Assembly (NCBI RefSeq): GCF_018919175.1
Contig: NZ_JAHLQL010000001.1
Location: 1,488,001-1,552,000, forward strand
Length of the DNA: 64,000 nucleotides
Direction: 5' to 3'
Source of the DNA: Clostridium simiarum
GTDB taxonomy: Bacteria > Bacillota > Clostridia > Clostridiales > Clostridiaceae
The notes beneath the pieces are model-generated. The model searched no databases. It was not told where the DNA came from and saw only the letters and a list, made by a program, of their open reading frames with translations. How positions within the stretch are numbered: position 1 is the first letter of the stretch; every line of letters begins with the position of its first letter. Shown here piece after piece: positions 6,906 through 15,762 of this stretch. A program made the translations under genes and the position numbers.

Positions 6906-7661
6906 TTAGAAATATATACAAATTCTTTGATCTTCTATATTTTCTATCTTAAAATCCATCTCATATATATCACTTAAGATATTCTTATCTATAATTTGAT
7001 TGGTATTACCTTGGCTTGCTATTACTCCGTCTTTTAAGGCAATTATATAATCTGAATAACAGGATGCAAAGTTAATGTCATGTATTACTAATATAACTGT
7101 TTTATTAAGTTCTTCTACCAAGTTTCTTAAGATTTTCATAATCTGTACTGAATGCTTCATATCTAAACTATTTAACGGCTCATCTAAAAGTATATACTCT
7201 GTATTTTGAGCAACTACCATAGCTATGTAAGCTCTTTGCCTTTGTCCACCACTTAGTTGATCTAAATATTTATTTTCTATATCTTTAAGTTCTAAATACT
7301 CTATAGCATCATCAACATATTTCCAATCTTCTTCTGTAAGATTCCCCTCACAATAAGGAAATCTTCCAAAGCTAACTAACTCTTTAATGGTTAATCTTAT
7401 ATTTATGTGGTTAGACTGTTTTAATATAGAAATTTTTTTAGCCAGTTCCTTATTGTCCCAATGACCAACTTCTTTACCATCTATAAACACCTCTCCACCA
7501 TCTTTACTAATAAGACGACTTATTATAGATAACAAAGTACTTTTTCCTGCTCCATTAGGTCCAATAAAAGAAGTTATCTTTCCTTTTTCTATATTTAAAG
7601 ATACATCATCTACAACTGGCTTATTTCCATACTTTTTTGTTACATTCTTTATCTCTATCAT
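6906..7661 (-). CDS. yclP: Siderophore ABC transporter ATPase (YclP-like)
   Basis: This 251-residue ATPase has Walker A GPNGAGKS near residue 36, signature LSGGQRQRAYIA, Walker B YILLDEP and the switch His in VIHDINFA. It matches the FecE/YclP type that powers siderophore uptake at the inner face of the membrane. Its ATG overlaps the stop of the permease gene (ATGA), which indicates translational coupling. The binding-protein gene follows after a 190-bp gap filled by a dispersed repeat. Confidence 0.9.
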   Translation of the reverse strand: MIEIKNVTKKYGNKPVVDDVSLNIEKGKITSFIGPNGAGKSTLLSIISRLISKDGGEVFIDGKEVGHWDNKELAKKISILKQSNHINIRLTIKELVSFGRFPYCEGNLTEEDWKYVDDAIEYLELKDIENKYLDQLSGGQRQRAYIAMVVAQNTEYILLDEPLNSLDMKHSVQIMKILRNLVEELNKTVILVIHDINFASCYSDYIIALKDGVIASQGNTNQIIDKNILSDIYEMDFKIENIEDQRICIYF

Positions 7662-8608
7662 GCCTTACTCTCCTTTAACAGCAGATACATAAAATAAACT
7701 CCTCCAATGAAATTTATAATAACGCTTAAGGTTGTACCAAAATTTAAAAATCTTTCAACAATAAGTTGTCCTCCAACTAAAGCTATAATTCCTATAAATA
7801 TAGAACCTGTAATTAAGTATCTATGTTTGTAGGTTTTTATGTATTCATAGGTAAGATTTACAACAAGCAATCCTAAGAAGGTTATAGGTCCTACCAATGC
7901 AGTAGATATAGATACTAATATAGCAACTACTATAAGCATCTTTTTTACAACTTTATCATAGGAAACTCCTAGATTTATCGCCTGTTCTCTGCCTAAAGAC
8001 ATAACATCTAATACTTTTACATAATCATACACATAGGCTATAACTAGTAGAACTCCTATAATAGATATAAGAAGTATATCTGTATTTATACTATTAAAAC
8101 TAGCAAACATCTTATCTTGGATTATTAGAAACTCATTTGGATTAATAAGCATCTGCATAAAAGATGATAAACTTTGGAACAAGGTTCCAAATATTAATCC
8201 TGCTAATAGTAAAAAGAAAATACTTTTTTCTTCTCCTATAAATAAAAGTTTGTATAAAATCATCGAAAAAAGCACCATAAGAGCAACAGACACAAGAAAA
8301 TTAACATTATTATTCATAATAGCAATATTATTAGCTCCAAATATAAAGACTACAAAGGTTTGTATAAACATATATAAAGAATCTAACCCTAGTACGCTGG
8401 GAGTTAATATCCTATTGTTAGTTATTGTCTGAAATATCATTGAAGAAAAAGCTATAGACCCTGCTGTTAAACTTATAGCTAGTACCTTTAAAGCTCTTCT
8501 TGGTAATACATAATCATAATTGTTTTTATTTGCTCCTATAAATATGAATAGTATTATGAGTACTATTGCAAAAACCCCTAATAAAACTACTCTTCTCCTA
8601 TGCTTCAT
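7658..8608 (-). CDS. yclO: Siderophore ABC transporter permease (YclO-like)
   Basis: This permease of about 316 residues belongs to the FecCD/BtuC family; it has eight or more hydrophobic segments and the motif GREQAINLGVS, which contacts the ATPase. The motif GPITFLGLLVVNL near the C-terminus is typical. I took the ATG at 8608, seven bases after AGGAGG; an ATG six bases earlier is too close to the ribosome site. It overlaps the end of the first permease gene by 11 nt. It should pair with the 8598-9551 product as a heterodimer. Confidence 0.88.
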   Translation of the reverse strand: MKHRRRVVLLGVFAIVLIILFIFIGANKNNYDYVLPRRALKVLAISLTAGSIAFSSMIFQTITNNRILTPSVLGLDSLYMFIQTFVVFIFGANNIAIMNNNVNFLVSVALMVLFSMILYKLLFIGEEKSIFFLLLAGLIFGTLFQSLSSFMQMLINPNEFLIIQDKMFASFNSINTDILLISIIGVLLVIAYVYDYVKVLDVMSLGREQAINLGVSYDKVVKKMLIVVAILVSISTALVGPITFLGLLVVNLTYEYIKTYKHRYLITGSIFIGIIALVGGQLIVERFLNFGTTLSVIINFIGGVYFMYLLLKESKA

Positions 8609-9551
8609 TTCCATTCCTCCTAAACAAGAGATAAAGGAATATAGCACTTCCTATTACCCCAACTATAAGTCCTATTGATATCTCATAAGGATAGATAATT
8701 AATCTACCTAATATGTCACAAGCTAAAAGAAAAACTGCTCCAAGTAGCGCTGTATCATAAAGGCTATTTTTTAAGTTATCTCCCTTATAAAGGGTAACTA
8801 TATTAGGTACTATAAGCCCTAGGAATGGTATTTTTCCTATAGTAATAACTACTACTGATGATATTAAAGACACTATTATAAGCCCTACATTTACAACCTT
8901 ATTATAATTAAGACCTAAGTTTTTAGAAAAATCCTCTCCCATGCCTGCCACTGTAAACTTATTAGCATAGAGAAAAGCTACTATCACAAGAGGTATGCTT
9001 AAATACATAAGTTCATAGCTTCCTTTAATAACCAATGAGAAATCTCCCTGTAACCATGAAGAAATACTTTGCACAAGATTGTATTTATAGGCAAAGAATG
9101 TGGTTATTGAATCTATTATATTTCCAAGCATTATCCCTATCAGTGGTATAAAAATAACATTTTTAAACTTTATTTTCTTTAAGATTTTCATAAATAAAAA
9201 TGTACCCGCTAAAGAAAATATAAATGAAACTATCATTTTTTGAATAGGACTAGCCGAAGAAAATATCATTAATGAAACTAAAATCCCTAATTTAGCACTA
9301 TCAATGGTAGCAGCTGTACCTGGTGATACAAATTTATTACGACTTATTTGTTGCATAATAAGTCCTGCTATACTCATACTACTCCCTGCTACAATAATGC
9401 TTATAAGCCTTGGAATTCTACTTATTAATAAAACTTTAAGTTTAACCTCATCTGGATTAAATATATCAAAAAAACTAATATCCTTTACTCCAATAAATAT
9501 GGAGCAAATAGACAAAATAATAAGTGCCAAAATTAAATACCGCTTTTTCAT
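8598..9551 (-). CDS. yclN: Siderophore ABC transporter permease (YclN-like)
   Basis: This 317-residue FecCD-family permease has SRIPRLISIIVAGSSMSIAG near the N-terminus and GKIPFLGLIVPNIV near the C-terminus, both family hallmarks. The start is ATG behind GGGGAGG. It is the first gene of the importer operon, which follows the YclN-O-P-Q order. A Fur-box-like site lies about 90 bp upstream and a divergent AraC regulator gene begins 180 bp away. Confidence 0.88.
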   Translation of the reverse strand: MKKRYLILALIILSICSIFIGVKDISFFDIFNPDEVKLKVLLISRIPRLISIIVAGSSMSIAGLIMQQISRNKFVSPGTAATIDSAKLGILVSLMIFSSASPIQKMIVSFIFSLAGTFLFMKILKKIKFKNVIFIPLIGIMLGNIIDSITTFFAYKYNLVQSISSWLQGDFSLVIKGSYELMYLSIPLVIVAFLYANKFTVAGMGEDFSKNLGLNYNKVVNVGLIIVSLISSVVVITIGKIPFLGLIVPNIVTLYKGDNLKNSLYDTALLGAVFLLACDILGRLIIYPYEISIGLIVGVIGSAIFLYLLFRRNGNEA

Positions 9552-9633
9552 AAGTCCTCCCCTATACAAGTAACCAATATTATCCTTGACACCTCCATTC
9601 TTCAATTGATATAATCACAAATGTAAATGCATT

Positions 9634-9648
9634 TGATTTTTATTATCA
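9634..9648. promoter_or_regulatory. Fur-box-like operator between yclN and the AraC gene
   Basis: The 15-mer TGATTTTTATTATCA matches the 7-1-7 Fur box (TGATAAT, one base, ATTATCA) at 12 of 14 positions. It lies in the shared upstream region of an iron-siderophore importer and an AraC regulator, where Fur control is expected. A short palindrome CAAATG...CATTTG (9618-9635) overlaps its left edge and could be an AraC site. Confidence 0.55.
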
Positions 9649-9730
9649 ATTACATTCTACAGGTTTATGAATTATTTAATATTAACTAGAGTTAGATTTT
9701 TATAACTATATTTAGATAATTTTAAAAGGA

Positions 9731-10489
9731 GTGATAGTTATCTTCTTAGCCAATAATCATATATCATCTACTATAGAAAAGTTCTTTTTATGTACTAGCA
9801 TTCCAGTAAAAGCCTTTAAATTCAATGGAGAGCTGATTCATTCTGTTGGCTATAATAGCATGCTTCAAGATATATTTGATAATAATAATATTTACGAAAA
9901 TTTAAATAAAGAAAGTCTTAATGATAAAGGTTACTACATTATTAACACTCCTTTTCTAGATGGAGTAAGTTTTGCCGCTTTTTATATTTGTACTAAGAAT
10001 ATTAATAGAGGTATATATATCATGGGACCTTATGCTTCATCTAAGGTAACTCACCTAGGTATTTCGTATAAGCCCCCCTGCTGTATTCCACATTTAATTT
10101 CTCTACTTAGAAATATTGCATGGGATAGCAATTACACGAAACAAAAAACCTGCATAAATGAATCATCCTATAGCTTACATGTAAAAAAAGCCATAGACTT
10201 TATTGATGCAAGATATAGTGATGATATAACCTTAAATGATGTATCTGAATACCTCAATATAAATAAATCTTATTTCTGTACCATGCTAAAAAAAGGAACT
10301 GGTAAAACATTTTCTACTTTGCTTAATGAAGTCAGGATTGATAAAAGTAAAGAATTATTAATACAAAGTAATTTATCTATATTAGATATAGCACTGTCTG
10401 TAGGATTTAACAGTCAAAATTACTATAGCTCAATGTTTAAAAAGCTAAATAATAAGACTCCTATGGAGTTTAGAAATGAATTTTTTTAA
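9731..10489 (+). CDS. AraC-family transcriptional regulator, divergent to the siderophore importer
   Basis: This protein of about 252 residues has a C-terminal double helix-turn-helix of AraC type from about residue 150 (VKKAIDFIDARYSDDITLND through SVGFNSQNYYSSMFKKL and TPMEFR). The N-terminal 140 residues, including GIYIMGPYA, form an unassigned sensing part. The divergent place beside a siderophore importer suggests that it activates uptake when the ligand is present, as Btr-type regulators do; this is inference. The GTG at 9731 overlaps the AAAGGAG site, so the true start may be slightly downstream. Confidence 0.8.
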   Translation: MIVIFLANNHISSTIEKFFLCTSIPVKAFKFNGELIHSVGYNSMLQDIFDNNNIYENLNKESLNDKGYYIINTPFLDGVSFAAFYICTKNINRGIYIMGPYASSKVTHLGISYKPPCCIPHLISLLRNIAWDSNYTKQKTCINESSYSLHVKKAIDFIDARYSDDITLNDVSEYLNINKSYFCTMLKKGTGKTFSTLLNEVRIDKSKELLIQSNLSILDIALSVGFNSQNYYSSMFKKLNNKTPMEFRNEFF

Positions 10490-10649
10490 GTACCATTCAT
10501 ATAGCATATAATAAATACAAGCCTATTGATAACTTAAAAAGCTACATAATCCATTAATAAATGGTTAAATTATAAGATAATAGACGGCAAAATATGAATT
10601 ATATAGAATAAAAAATATTATTTGTATTAACCCTTAAAGGAGATTTCAC

Positions 10650-11678
10650 ATGGAAAAATATATATCTAATGTTGTTTCGCCGAAGGTTAGCATCGCTCCT
10701 ATGGTGGACAGAACTGATAGACATTTTAGATACTTCGCTAGGATACTTACGAAAAAACCTCTACTATACACGGAAATGATAAGTTGTCAAGGTATTATTA
10801 ATGGTAATAGAAAGCAATTACTAGATTTTAATACTATTGAAAAACCTCTCTCTCTACAGATTGCAGGTAGTAGTCCTGAAGAAATCTATGAGGCTGTGAA
10901 AATTGCCGATAATTGGGACTATGATGAAATTAATTTAAATGCAGGTTGTCCCTCTGATAGAGTATCCGGTAATCTTATGGGTGCTACCTTAATGGCATAT
11001 CCAAAACTTGTTAAAGAAATGGTTGATGCTATGGCCTCTGCCACAAAAAAGCCCATAACAGTTAAACATAGGATTGGCATTGATGGTAAAAACATACTGC
11101 CTCAATGCTTTAATAGAACTTTACTTGATAGATATGAGGATATGGTTAATTTTATTTCTATAGTAGAAAAATCTAGAGTCCACAGATTTATTATTCATGC
11201 AAGAATTGCAATATTGGAAGGTTTAAGTCCAAAAGAGAATAGGGAAATCCCACCTTTAAGATATGAAGAAGTTTACAGATTAAAAAAAGAATTTTCACAT
11301 CTTAATATAGAAATCAATGGTGGAATAAAAACTCTAGAGGAGATTAATCATCATCTTAAATTTGTTAACGGTACAATGATTGGAAGAGCTGCTTATAATA
11401 ACAGCTTTATCTTAAGAGAATTAGACTCACTTTATAATAAAGGTGAAATAAACAACATATCAAGAAAAGAGGTTATAGAGGAATTTATACCTTATATAGA
11501 AAGTTTAGAAAACCTTGGAGGCAATTCTTTTTATGCTATTAAACATATGATAGGATTATTTGAAGGTAAACCTGGAAGTAAAAGATGGCGACAGATACTT
11601 GGAACTCCTGCTTCCAAAAATATAAAGGCTTCAGAACTTCTTAAAATAGCACTAAAAGAACTTCCTTTAGAGATTTAA
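10650..11678 (+). CDS. dusA: tRNA-dihydrouridine synthase (DusA type)
   Basis: This 342-residue flavoenzyme reduces uridine in tRNA D-loops. The N-terminal APMVDRTDRHFRYFAR is diagnostic of the DusA branch (D20/D20a), and the catalytic Cys lies in NLNAGCPSDRV. KHRIGID and INGGIKT mark the FMN-binding barrel. It has a good AAAGGAG ribosome site and stands alone between its own leader and a terminator at 11705. It is the only plus-strand gene between the AraC gene and 20911. Confidence 0.92.
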   Translation: MEKYISNVVSPKVSIAPMVDRTDRHFRYFARILTKKPLLYTEMISCQGIINGNRKQLLDFNTIEKPLSLQIAGSSPEEIYEAVKIADNWDYDEINLNAGCPSDRVSGNLMGATLMAYPKLVKEMVDAMASATKKPITVKHRIGIDGKNILPQCFNRTLLDRYEDMVNFISIVEKSRVHRFIIHARIAILEGLSPKENREIPPLRYEEVYRLKKEFSHLNIEINGGIKTLEEINHHLKFVNGTMIGRAAYNNSFILRELDSLYNKGEINNISRKEVIEEFIPYIESLENLGGNSFYAIKHMIGLFEGKPGSKRWRQILGTPASKNIKASELLKIALKELPLEI

Positions 11679-11704
11679 TAATAAGCATCTTTATTATTAG
11701 CCTT

Positions 11705-11726
11705 AGGAGATGTTTTACCATCTCCT
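11705..11726 (+). terminator. Terminator after dusA
   Basis: The arms aggagatg and catctcct enclose a short loop and are followed by ttctt. It lies 27 nt after the dusA stop. Confidence 0.7.
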
Positions 11727-11823
11727 TCTTACTCTCTTTTCTTAGAAAGAACTATAAATGATACTACCATATATTACATGAATTTTTTTTGTAATTCTTA
11801 TTAACTTACCTTAGAATAATTAT

Positions 11824-12858
11824 TTATCTTAATACCTCAACTTCCCCATGTTCGATTTTTATTTCATCATTAAAAATTAAGGTACCTTTGAATACAAAAT
11901 CCTTATGATAACTACATTGATTATTTCCTCCAAACATTGTATTCATTCCAATTGCAATATGAATTGTACCTTTTGCTTTTTCATCTAGCGCTGTATATCC
12001 TACTAAATCAGTTACATTTTCATTTAATCCAATTCCTAGTTCACATAATACATTAGCATTTTCAGGTAAGGTTTTTAAGTACTCATTAAATATTTCAGAT
12101 GAGGAATTAATTAACCTTCCATACTTAAAAGTTAAAACTAAATTTTCTAATATTTTTCCTTCTAAGAAAAGTTTTTCTATAAATATTGAACCCTTTGCTG
12201 AATTTTCAATTGGCGCTATATAAATCTCACCACAAGGTAGATCCCCATCCCCTGTATCAATATACCAATGTCTATTCTCTAGAGATAAATATAATTCATG
12301 ATCTTTGTCTGTAATTATTTTAGCTAAATCTTTATTTAACAAAGCATTTACCATATCATTAGATTTTATTTTTAATTCATCATAATTTATATTGTAAGCC
12401 TTCATCATAAGAGTTTTATACTCTTCAAAATCTAAATTTGAGCCTAGTGAATTTTCTATTGTAGGTACTGTAATTTGAACAAATTTTTCCTTGTTGGATA
12501 AAGCTTTGAATAATTCTCTCATGTATTCTCTATAAAAATTAATCTTATCTTTTGGAAACTCTTTATGAGGCTTCACTGGTTCATAAGTACAAATATCTAT
12601 TACAACACTTACCTCTTCAAAGCTCTTAAAAAACCTCTGGCTATAACACTTATCTTTAGTAGCTTCAAACAAATTTTTGTAATATATTCTTGAATGCTGT
12701 TGTTCCATTGGAGTTGCACCTATTGCTGCTACTTCATAACTAAAATCCTTCAGTATTTCTCTTTCCTCATCTTCTCCCCATAATTGAAGTAGTACAATAT
12801 CTCCCTTTTTTATTCCTATTGCCTCAACAATTCTCTTAATCAATTCCCTTTTAAACAT
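11824..12858 (-). CDS. M29-family metallo-aminopeptidase
   Basis: This 344-residue protein belongs to the M29 (AmpS/PepS-like) leucyl aminopeptidase family. The C-terminal half shows ELGIGLN, DEKAKGTIHIAIGMN and SYHKDFVF, which supply the Glu and His-x-Asp ligands of the two-metal site. It removes N-terminal amino acids from peptides in the cytoplasm. The length is slightly below the usual 370-410. It is the third gene of a unit with an ArsR-DUF2087 regulator (28 nt upstream) and a small protein of unknown function. Confidence 0.82.
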   Translation of the reverse strand: MFKRELIKRIVEAIGIKKGDIVLLQLWGEDEEREILKDFSYEVAAIGATPMEQQHSRIYYKNLFEATKDKCYSQRFFKSFEEVSVVIDICTYEPVKPHKEFPKDKINFYREYMRELFKALSNKEKFVQITVPTIENSLGSNLDFEEYKTLMMKAYNINYDELKIKSNDMVNALLNKDLAKIITDKDHELYLSLENRHWYIDTGDGDLPCGEIYIAPIENSAKGSIFIEKLFLEGKILENLVLTFKYGRLINSSSEIFNEYLKTLPENANVLCELGIGLNENVTDLVGYTALDEKAKGTIHIAIGMNTMFGGNNQCSYHKDFVFKGTLIFNDEIKIEHGEVEVLR

Positions 12859-12886
12859 AGCTCTATACTCCTAAAATATATTTTTC

Positions 12887-13444
12887 TTAATATTTTCTCA
12901 CTAACTTGTAAATCCCATTTTCTCTCTCTAGAAGCTTTTCTGCCACCATGTCTCTTCTTATTGTGCAAAAATCTTCATGATAATCTGCTATAATTATATT
13001 TACTTCCCTTTCAGTGTATTGCATATTTTCTTCAAATTTTTTTGCTATTTCCTCTAACACTATTCTTTTTTTCTTTTGCTGTACAGGAATAGATTTTAAA
13101 CTTCCATATTCAAAAAAGGCTTCTATTACCTTTTTCCTATATTGTTCTTCTCTTTCCTTTTCAATGTTTTTATTAGATATATCTGATTTTATCAATTCTT
13201 CTAGAGAGATTTTAAATATCTTCTTATTCACACTGTAAACTACGTAGTACTGCTCCTTCTTTGAGTAAACTATACCCGCCTCTTCGAGCTTTTTTAAGTG
13301 GAAAGACACTGTTGATGGAGCCAAAGCTAATCGCTCAGATAAAAGTTCTACATACATAGGTTCCTTAAGTAGATTATTAATTATAAGTAATCTAGATTTA
13401 TCAGATAAACACTTAAATAAACTTATTGGATCTAATTTTTCCAT
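12887..13444 (-). CDS. ArsR-type winged-helix regulator with DUF2087 domain
   Basis: The N-terminal 80 residues form an ArsR/SmtB-like winged helix (LSDKSRLLIINNLL, SERLALAPSTVSFHLKKLEEAG). The C-terminal part from about residue 105 (IPVQQKKKRIVLEEIAKKF, YTEREVN, TIRRDMV, ENGIYKLV) is the DUF2087 domain often joined to such regulators. No Cys metal-binding motif is present in helix 3, so it is unlikely to sense metals as classic ArsR does. It is sandwiched between a small unknown gene and the aminopeptidase gene, which it probably controls. Confidence 0.85.
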   Translation of the reverse strand: MEKLDPISLFKCLSDKSRLLIINNLLKEPMYVELLSERLALAPSTVSFHLKKLEEAGIVYSKKEQYYVVYSVNKKIFKISLEELIKSDISNKNIEKEREEQYRKKVIEAFFEYGSLKSIPVQQKKKRIVLEEIAKKFEENMQYTEREVNIIIADYHEDFCTIRRDMVAEKLLERENGIYKLVRKY

Positions 13445-13455
13445 AGTCTCTCCTC

Positions 13456-13863
13456 TTAACCTATAATTTTTTGCTCATTGTAATGCTTAATAAACATATC
13501 TTTAATTTCATTTGCTGTAGTTAACTTTATTTCTTCAATAATACATTCCGTTGTGAAACCATGTTTCTCTGCTTTTGCATAGTTTTCTTTCCAATTTGAT
13601 GGTATCTTATCAAAAAACTCCATATAGACTTCATACAATTTATTGTAACTCTCCTCATTAAATTCATTTTTTCCCCCATATACTTTCTTGTAGCTAATAT
13701 CAAACACTGACGAAAAAATACTGTATATATTAAGCTTTATCTTTTCTAAATTAGCTTCATCCTTACATTCTAAGGATATAAATTTTTCTATGCCCTCTTT
13801 GTACATTTGTTGCTTATTTTTTAATGCTTCACTATAACTTTCTTTTAACTTCTCATTTCTCAA
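13456..13863 (-). CDS. Hypothetical protein, 135 residues
   Basis: I do not recognise this family. It is a soluble, helical, charged protein without signal peptide or Cys motif. The start is TTG about ten bases after AAAGGGG; an ATG two codons earlier is out of frame. It ends 11 nt before the ArsR-DUF2087 gene, so both are co-transcribed. The phrase NEFNEESYNKLYEVYMEFFDKIPSNW is only a descriptive landmark in two parts (NEFNEESYNK, then FFDKIPSNW). Confidence 0.7.
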   Translation of the reverse strand: MRNEKLKESYSEALKNKQQMYKEGIEKFISLECKDEANLEKIKLNIYSIFSSVFDISYKKVYGGKNEFNEESYNKLYEVYMEFFDKIPSNWKENYAKAEKHGFTTECIIEEIKLTTANEIKDMFIKHYNEQKIIG

Positions 13864-14114
13864 TCATATTATCCCCTTTCCTGAAAATTGTCATCTAATA
13901 TAACTATAACAACAAAATCACTTTATTTCAATTTATTTTTATATATATAGAAATAGATTTTTCTTTTTTATTTTTATATATGTAAATATAATCTTGGTAA
14001 CTGTAAACTAGCACTAACACTAAATCCTTTTTTAATAATCCACACTAACATAAAGAATTACTTTATTTTAATAGCTATGAGAATATTTTTATCATATAGA
14101 AATGATGGAACAAA
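13864..14114. other. Gap upstream of the ArsR operon
   Basis: This AT-rich stretch lies between the unknown 135-residue gene and the methyltransferase terminator. It must hold the promoter of the three-gene minus-strand unit. I see no box pair close enough to consensus to name, no inverted repeat beyond the terminator at 14115 and no coding frame. Confidence 0.5.
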
Positions 14115-14159
14115 AAAATCCTTTCCACCACTCTTTAGGAGATTGGTGGAAAGGATTTT
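14115..14159 (-). terminator. Strong terminator after the methyltransferase gene
   Basis: A perfect 16-bp stem (aaaatcctttccacca and its complement) with a 13-nt loop lies seven bases after the stop codon at 14167. An A-run at 14112-14118 gives the U-tract on the minus strand. Confidence 0.88.
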
Positions 14160-14166
14160 CATCTCT

Positions 14167-14949
14167 TTATAGTTTTTTTCCTATATATAACCCATGTTGA
14201 CTGTAGCCAATCAAACTTTCATCTTTACAAGTTTCCATATGATATTTCATCCAATAATCAAATTCATCATCATCAAATTTATTTATTATATGCCTTAATC
14301 CTCCTCCTATTCCATCGGTACCAATATGTTCAAGTTTATAAATTTTATTTTCATCCATAATTTCTTCCATTTCCTTATAGGTAGAATGATAAAAACAATC
14401 TCTTGAGTCATCAAATTCTTTTCCTGTTTTAGATATGTTTCTTAATCCATGGTCATTGATATTTTTAGTATTTCTATGAATCATGTTTATAAAAGTGGCA
14501 AACCTACTAATATATGCAGTAGCTAATATCCCATCAGACTTTAATACCCTTTTACATTCCTTTATACATTTATCTCTTTCCTCTTTATTCATAAGGTGAT
14601 ACAGAGGACCAAGGCATAATACCATATCAAAAGTCTCCTCTGAAAAGGCATTTAGATCTAAGGCATTTCCTTCAAGCACATTTAAGCTTATATTTCTTTT
14701 CTTTGCTTTATCCTTCATTATAGAAACATGCTTAGGGCATATATCCATTGATACAATATCAACCCCTTTTTCTGCATAAAAAAAGGAATATATTCCTGTT
14801 CCTGCTCCTAAGTCTAAAATCTTTGAATTTTTATTAATATACTTATCTAAAAAGTGTGTTGTTGTAATAAATTCTATCTTATGTGCCCTATCTTTAGTTA
14901 ACCTATTTTCCTCATCATAAGCCTCATAGTAATTTATGATAGACTCCAC
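14167..14949 (-). CDS. Class I SAM-dependent methyltransferase
   Basis: This 260-residue protein has the Rossmann motif I ILDLGAGTGIYSFFYAEKG near residue 40, the acidic end of strand 2 (VSMDIC), motif II MVLCLGPLYHL and an LKSDGILATAYI strand. These show S-adenosylmethionine binding. The substrate cannot be told from sequence; the LYHL motif is common in small-molecule methyltransferases of Firmicutes. The start is GTG behind AAGGGGG. It stands alone with its own terminator. Confidence 0.85.
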   Translation of the reverse strand: MESIINYYEAYDEENRLTKDRAHKIEFITTTHFLDKYINKNSKILDLGAGTGIYSFFYAEKGVDIVSMDICPKHVSIMKDKAKKRNISLNVLEGNALDLNAFSEETFDMVLCLGPLYHLMNKEERDKCIKECKRVLKSDGILATAYISRFATFINMIHRNTKNINDHGLRNISKTGKEFDDSRDCFYHSTYKEMEEIMDENKIYKLEHIGTDGIGGGLRHIINKFDDDEFDYWMKYHMETCKDESLIGYSQHGLYIGKKL

Positions 14950-15189
14950 TTAAATTCCCCCTTATTAAAATTTGTACAACGATCCTATTATGAATAACAT
15001 TGCATACTTGACTTTTCTCCCCAATTCACATTTGTATTATATCTTAATTTCGAATTATCTGAAAGTATAGGAAATACGGTTATTACATGTAGCTCATAAA
15101 ATTTAGTAATAGATCATAATTTAAGTCCATACTTATTATTATATTAATTATAATATAATGAATATAAATTGACTTAAGATAAATTTAAA

Positions 15190-15208
15190 GCACCGCTAAT
15201 AGCGGTGC
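15190..15208 (-). terminator. Terminator after the GyrI-like gene
   Basis: The stem gcaccgct/agcggtgc has a three-base loop and is followed on the minus strand by tttaaattt. It lies 18 nt after the stop at 15226. Confidence 0.75.
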
Positions 15209-15225
15209 AAATATTAAAACTTTAA

Positions 15226-15690
15226 CTAATTTAATGATATATAAATATCTATTATTTGATTATCCATATCTTCGCTGTCATTGTGATATACCTCAAAATC
15301 ACAGCTATACTTTCTATCTAAATTTAATTTCCAAATATTTTCCCAAACTTCTATAACTGCTGATTTTACATCTCCCTGCACAGTAAATTTTGCATATTTC
15401 CCCTCAGGTATTTCTCTATATTCAAAGCCTTTTTCTATATTTGATTTTACATCTTCTACTTCACATCCTGCAAGAAAATAATAAGGTTTAGTATAGTCCC
15501 CTTCATAATCTGTATATAAAGCTATTCCTTTTTTATCAATAGCTCCACTTATTTTATGAAAGACATTTTCCTCTATAAGCTTTCCCCATATCTCACTTAT
15601 ATCTTTCATAGCCTTATTATTTTCATTAGTTGTTAAAGTACCAATACCTGAAACTAACTTTTTATCAACATTTACAATTTCATAATTCAT
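15226..15690 (-). CDS. GyrI-like/effector-binding domain protein
   Basis: This 154-residue stand-alone protein has the GyrI-like (AraC/Rob effector-binding) fold. Landmarks are the ISEIWGKLIEE helix, the YYFLAGCEV strand, the IPEGKYAKFTVQGDV stretch and a C-terminal IDIYISLN strand. Such domains bind or hydrolyse small hydrophobic ligands, and some act as drug-binding sponges. It is transcribed behind a WYL regulator that often neighbours this family. There is a good AGGGGAT ribosome site. Confidence 0.82.
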   Translation of the reverse strand: MNYEIVNVDKKLVSGIGTLTTNENNKAMKDISEIWGKLIEENVFHKISGAIDKKGIALYTDYEGDYTKPYYFLAGCEVEDVKSNIEKGFEYREIPEGKYAKFTVQGDVKSAVIEVWENIWKLNLDRKYSCDFEVYHNDSEDMDNQIIDIYISLN

Positions 15691-15762
15691 ATTTTCATCC
15701 CCTTAAATCTTATTAGGTATATTATAAAATATATAATAAGACAACTATATGTCATATTAGAA

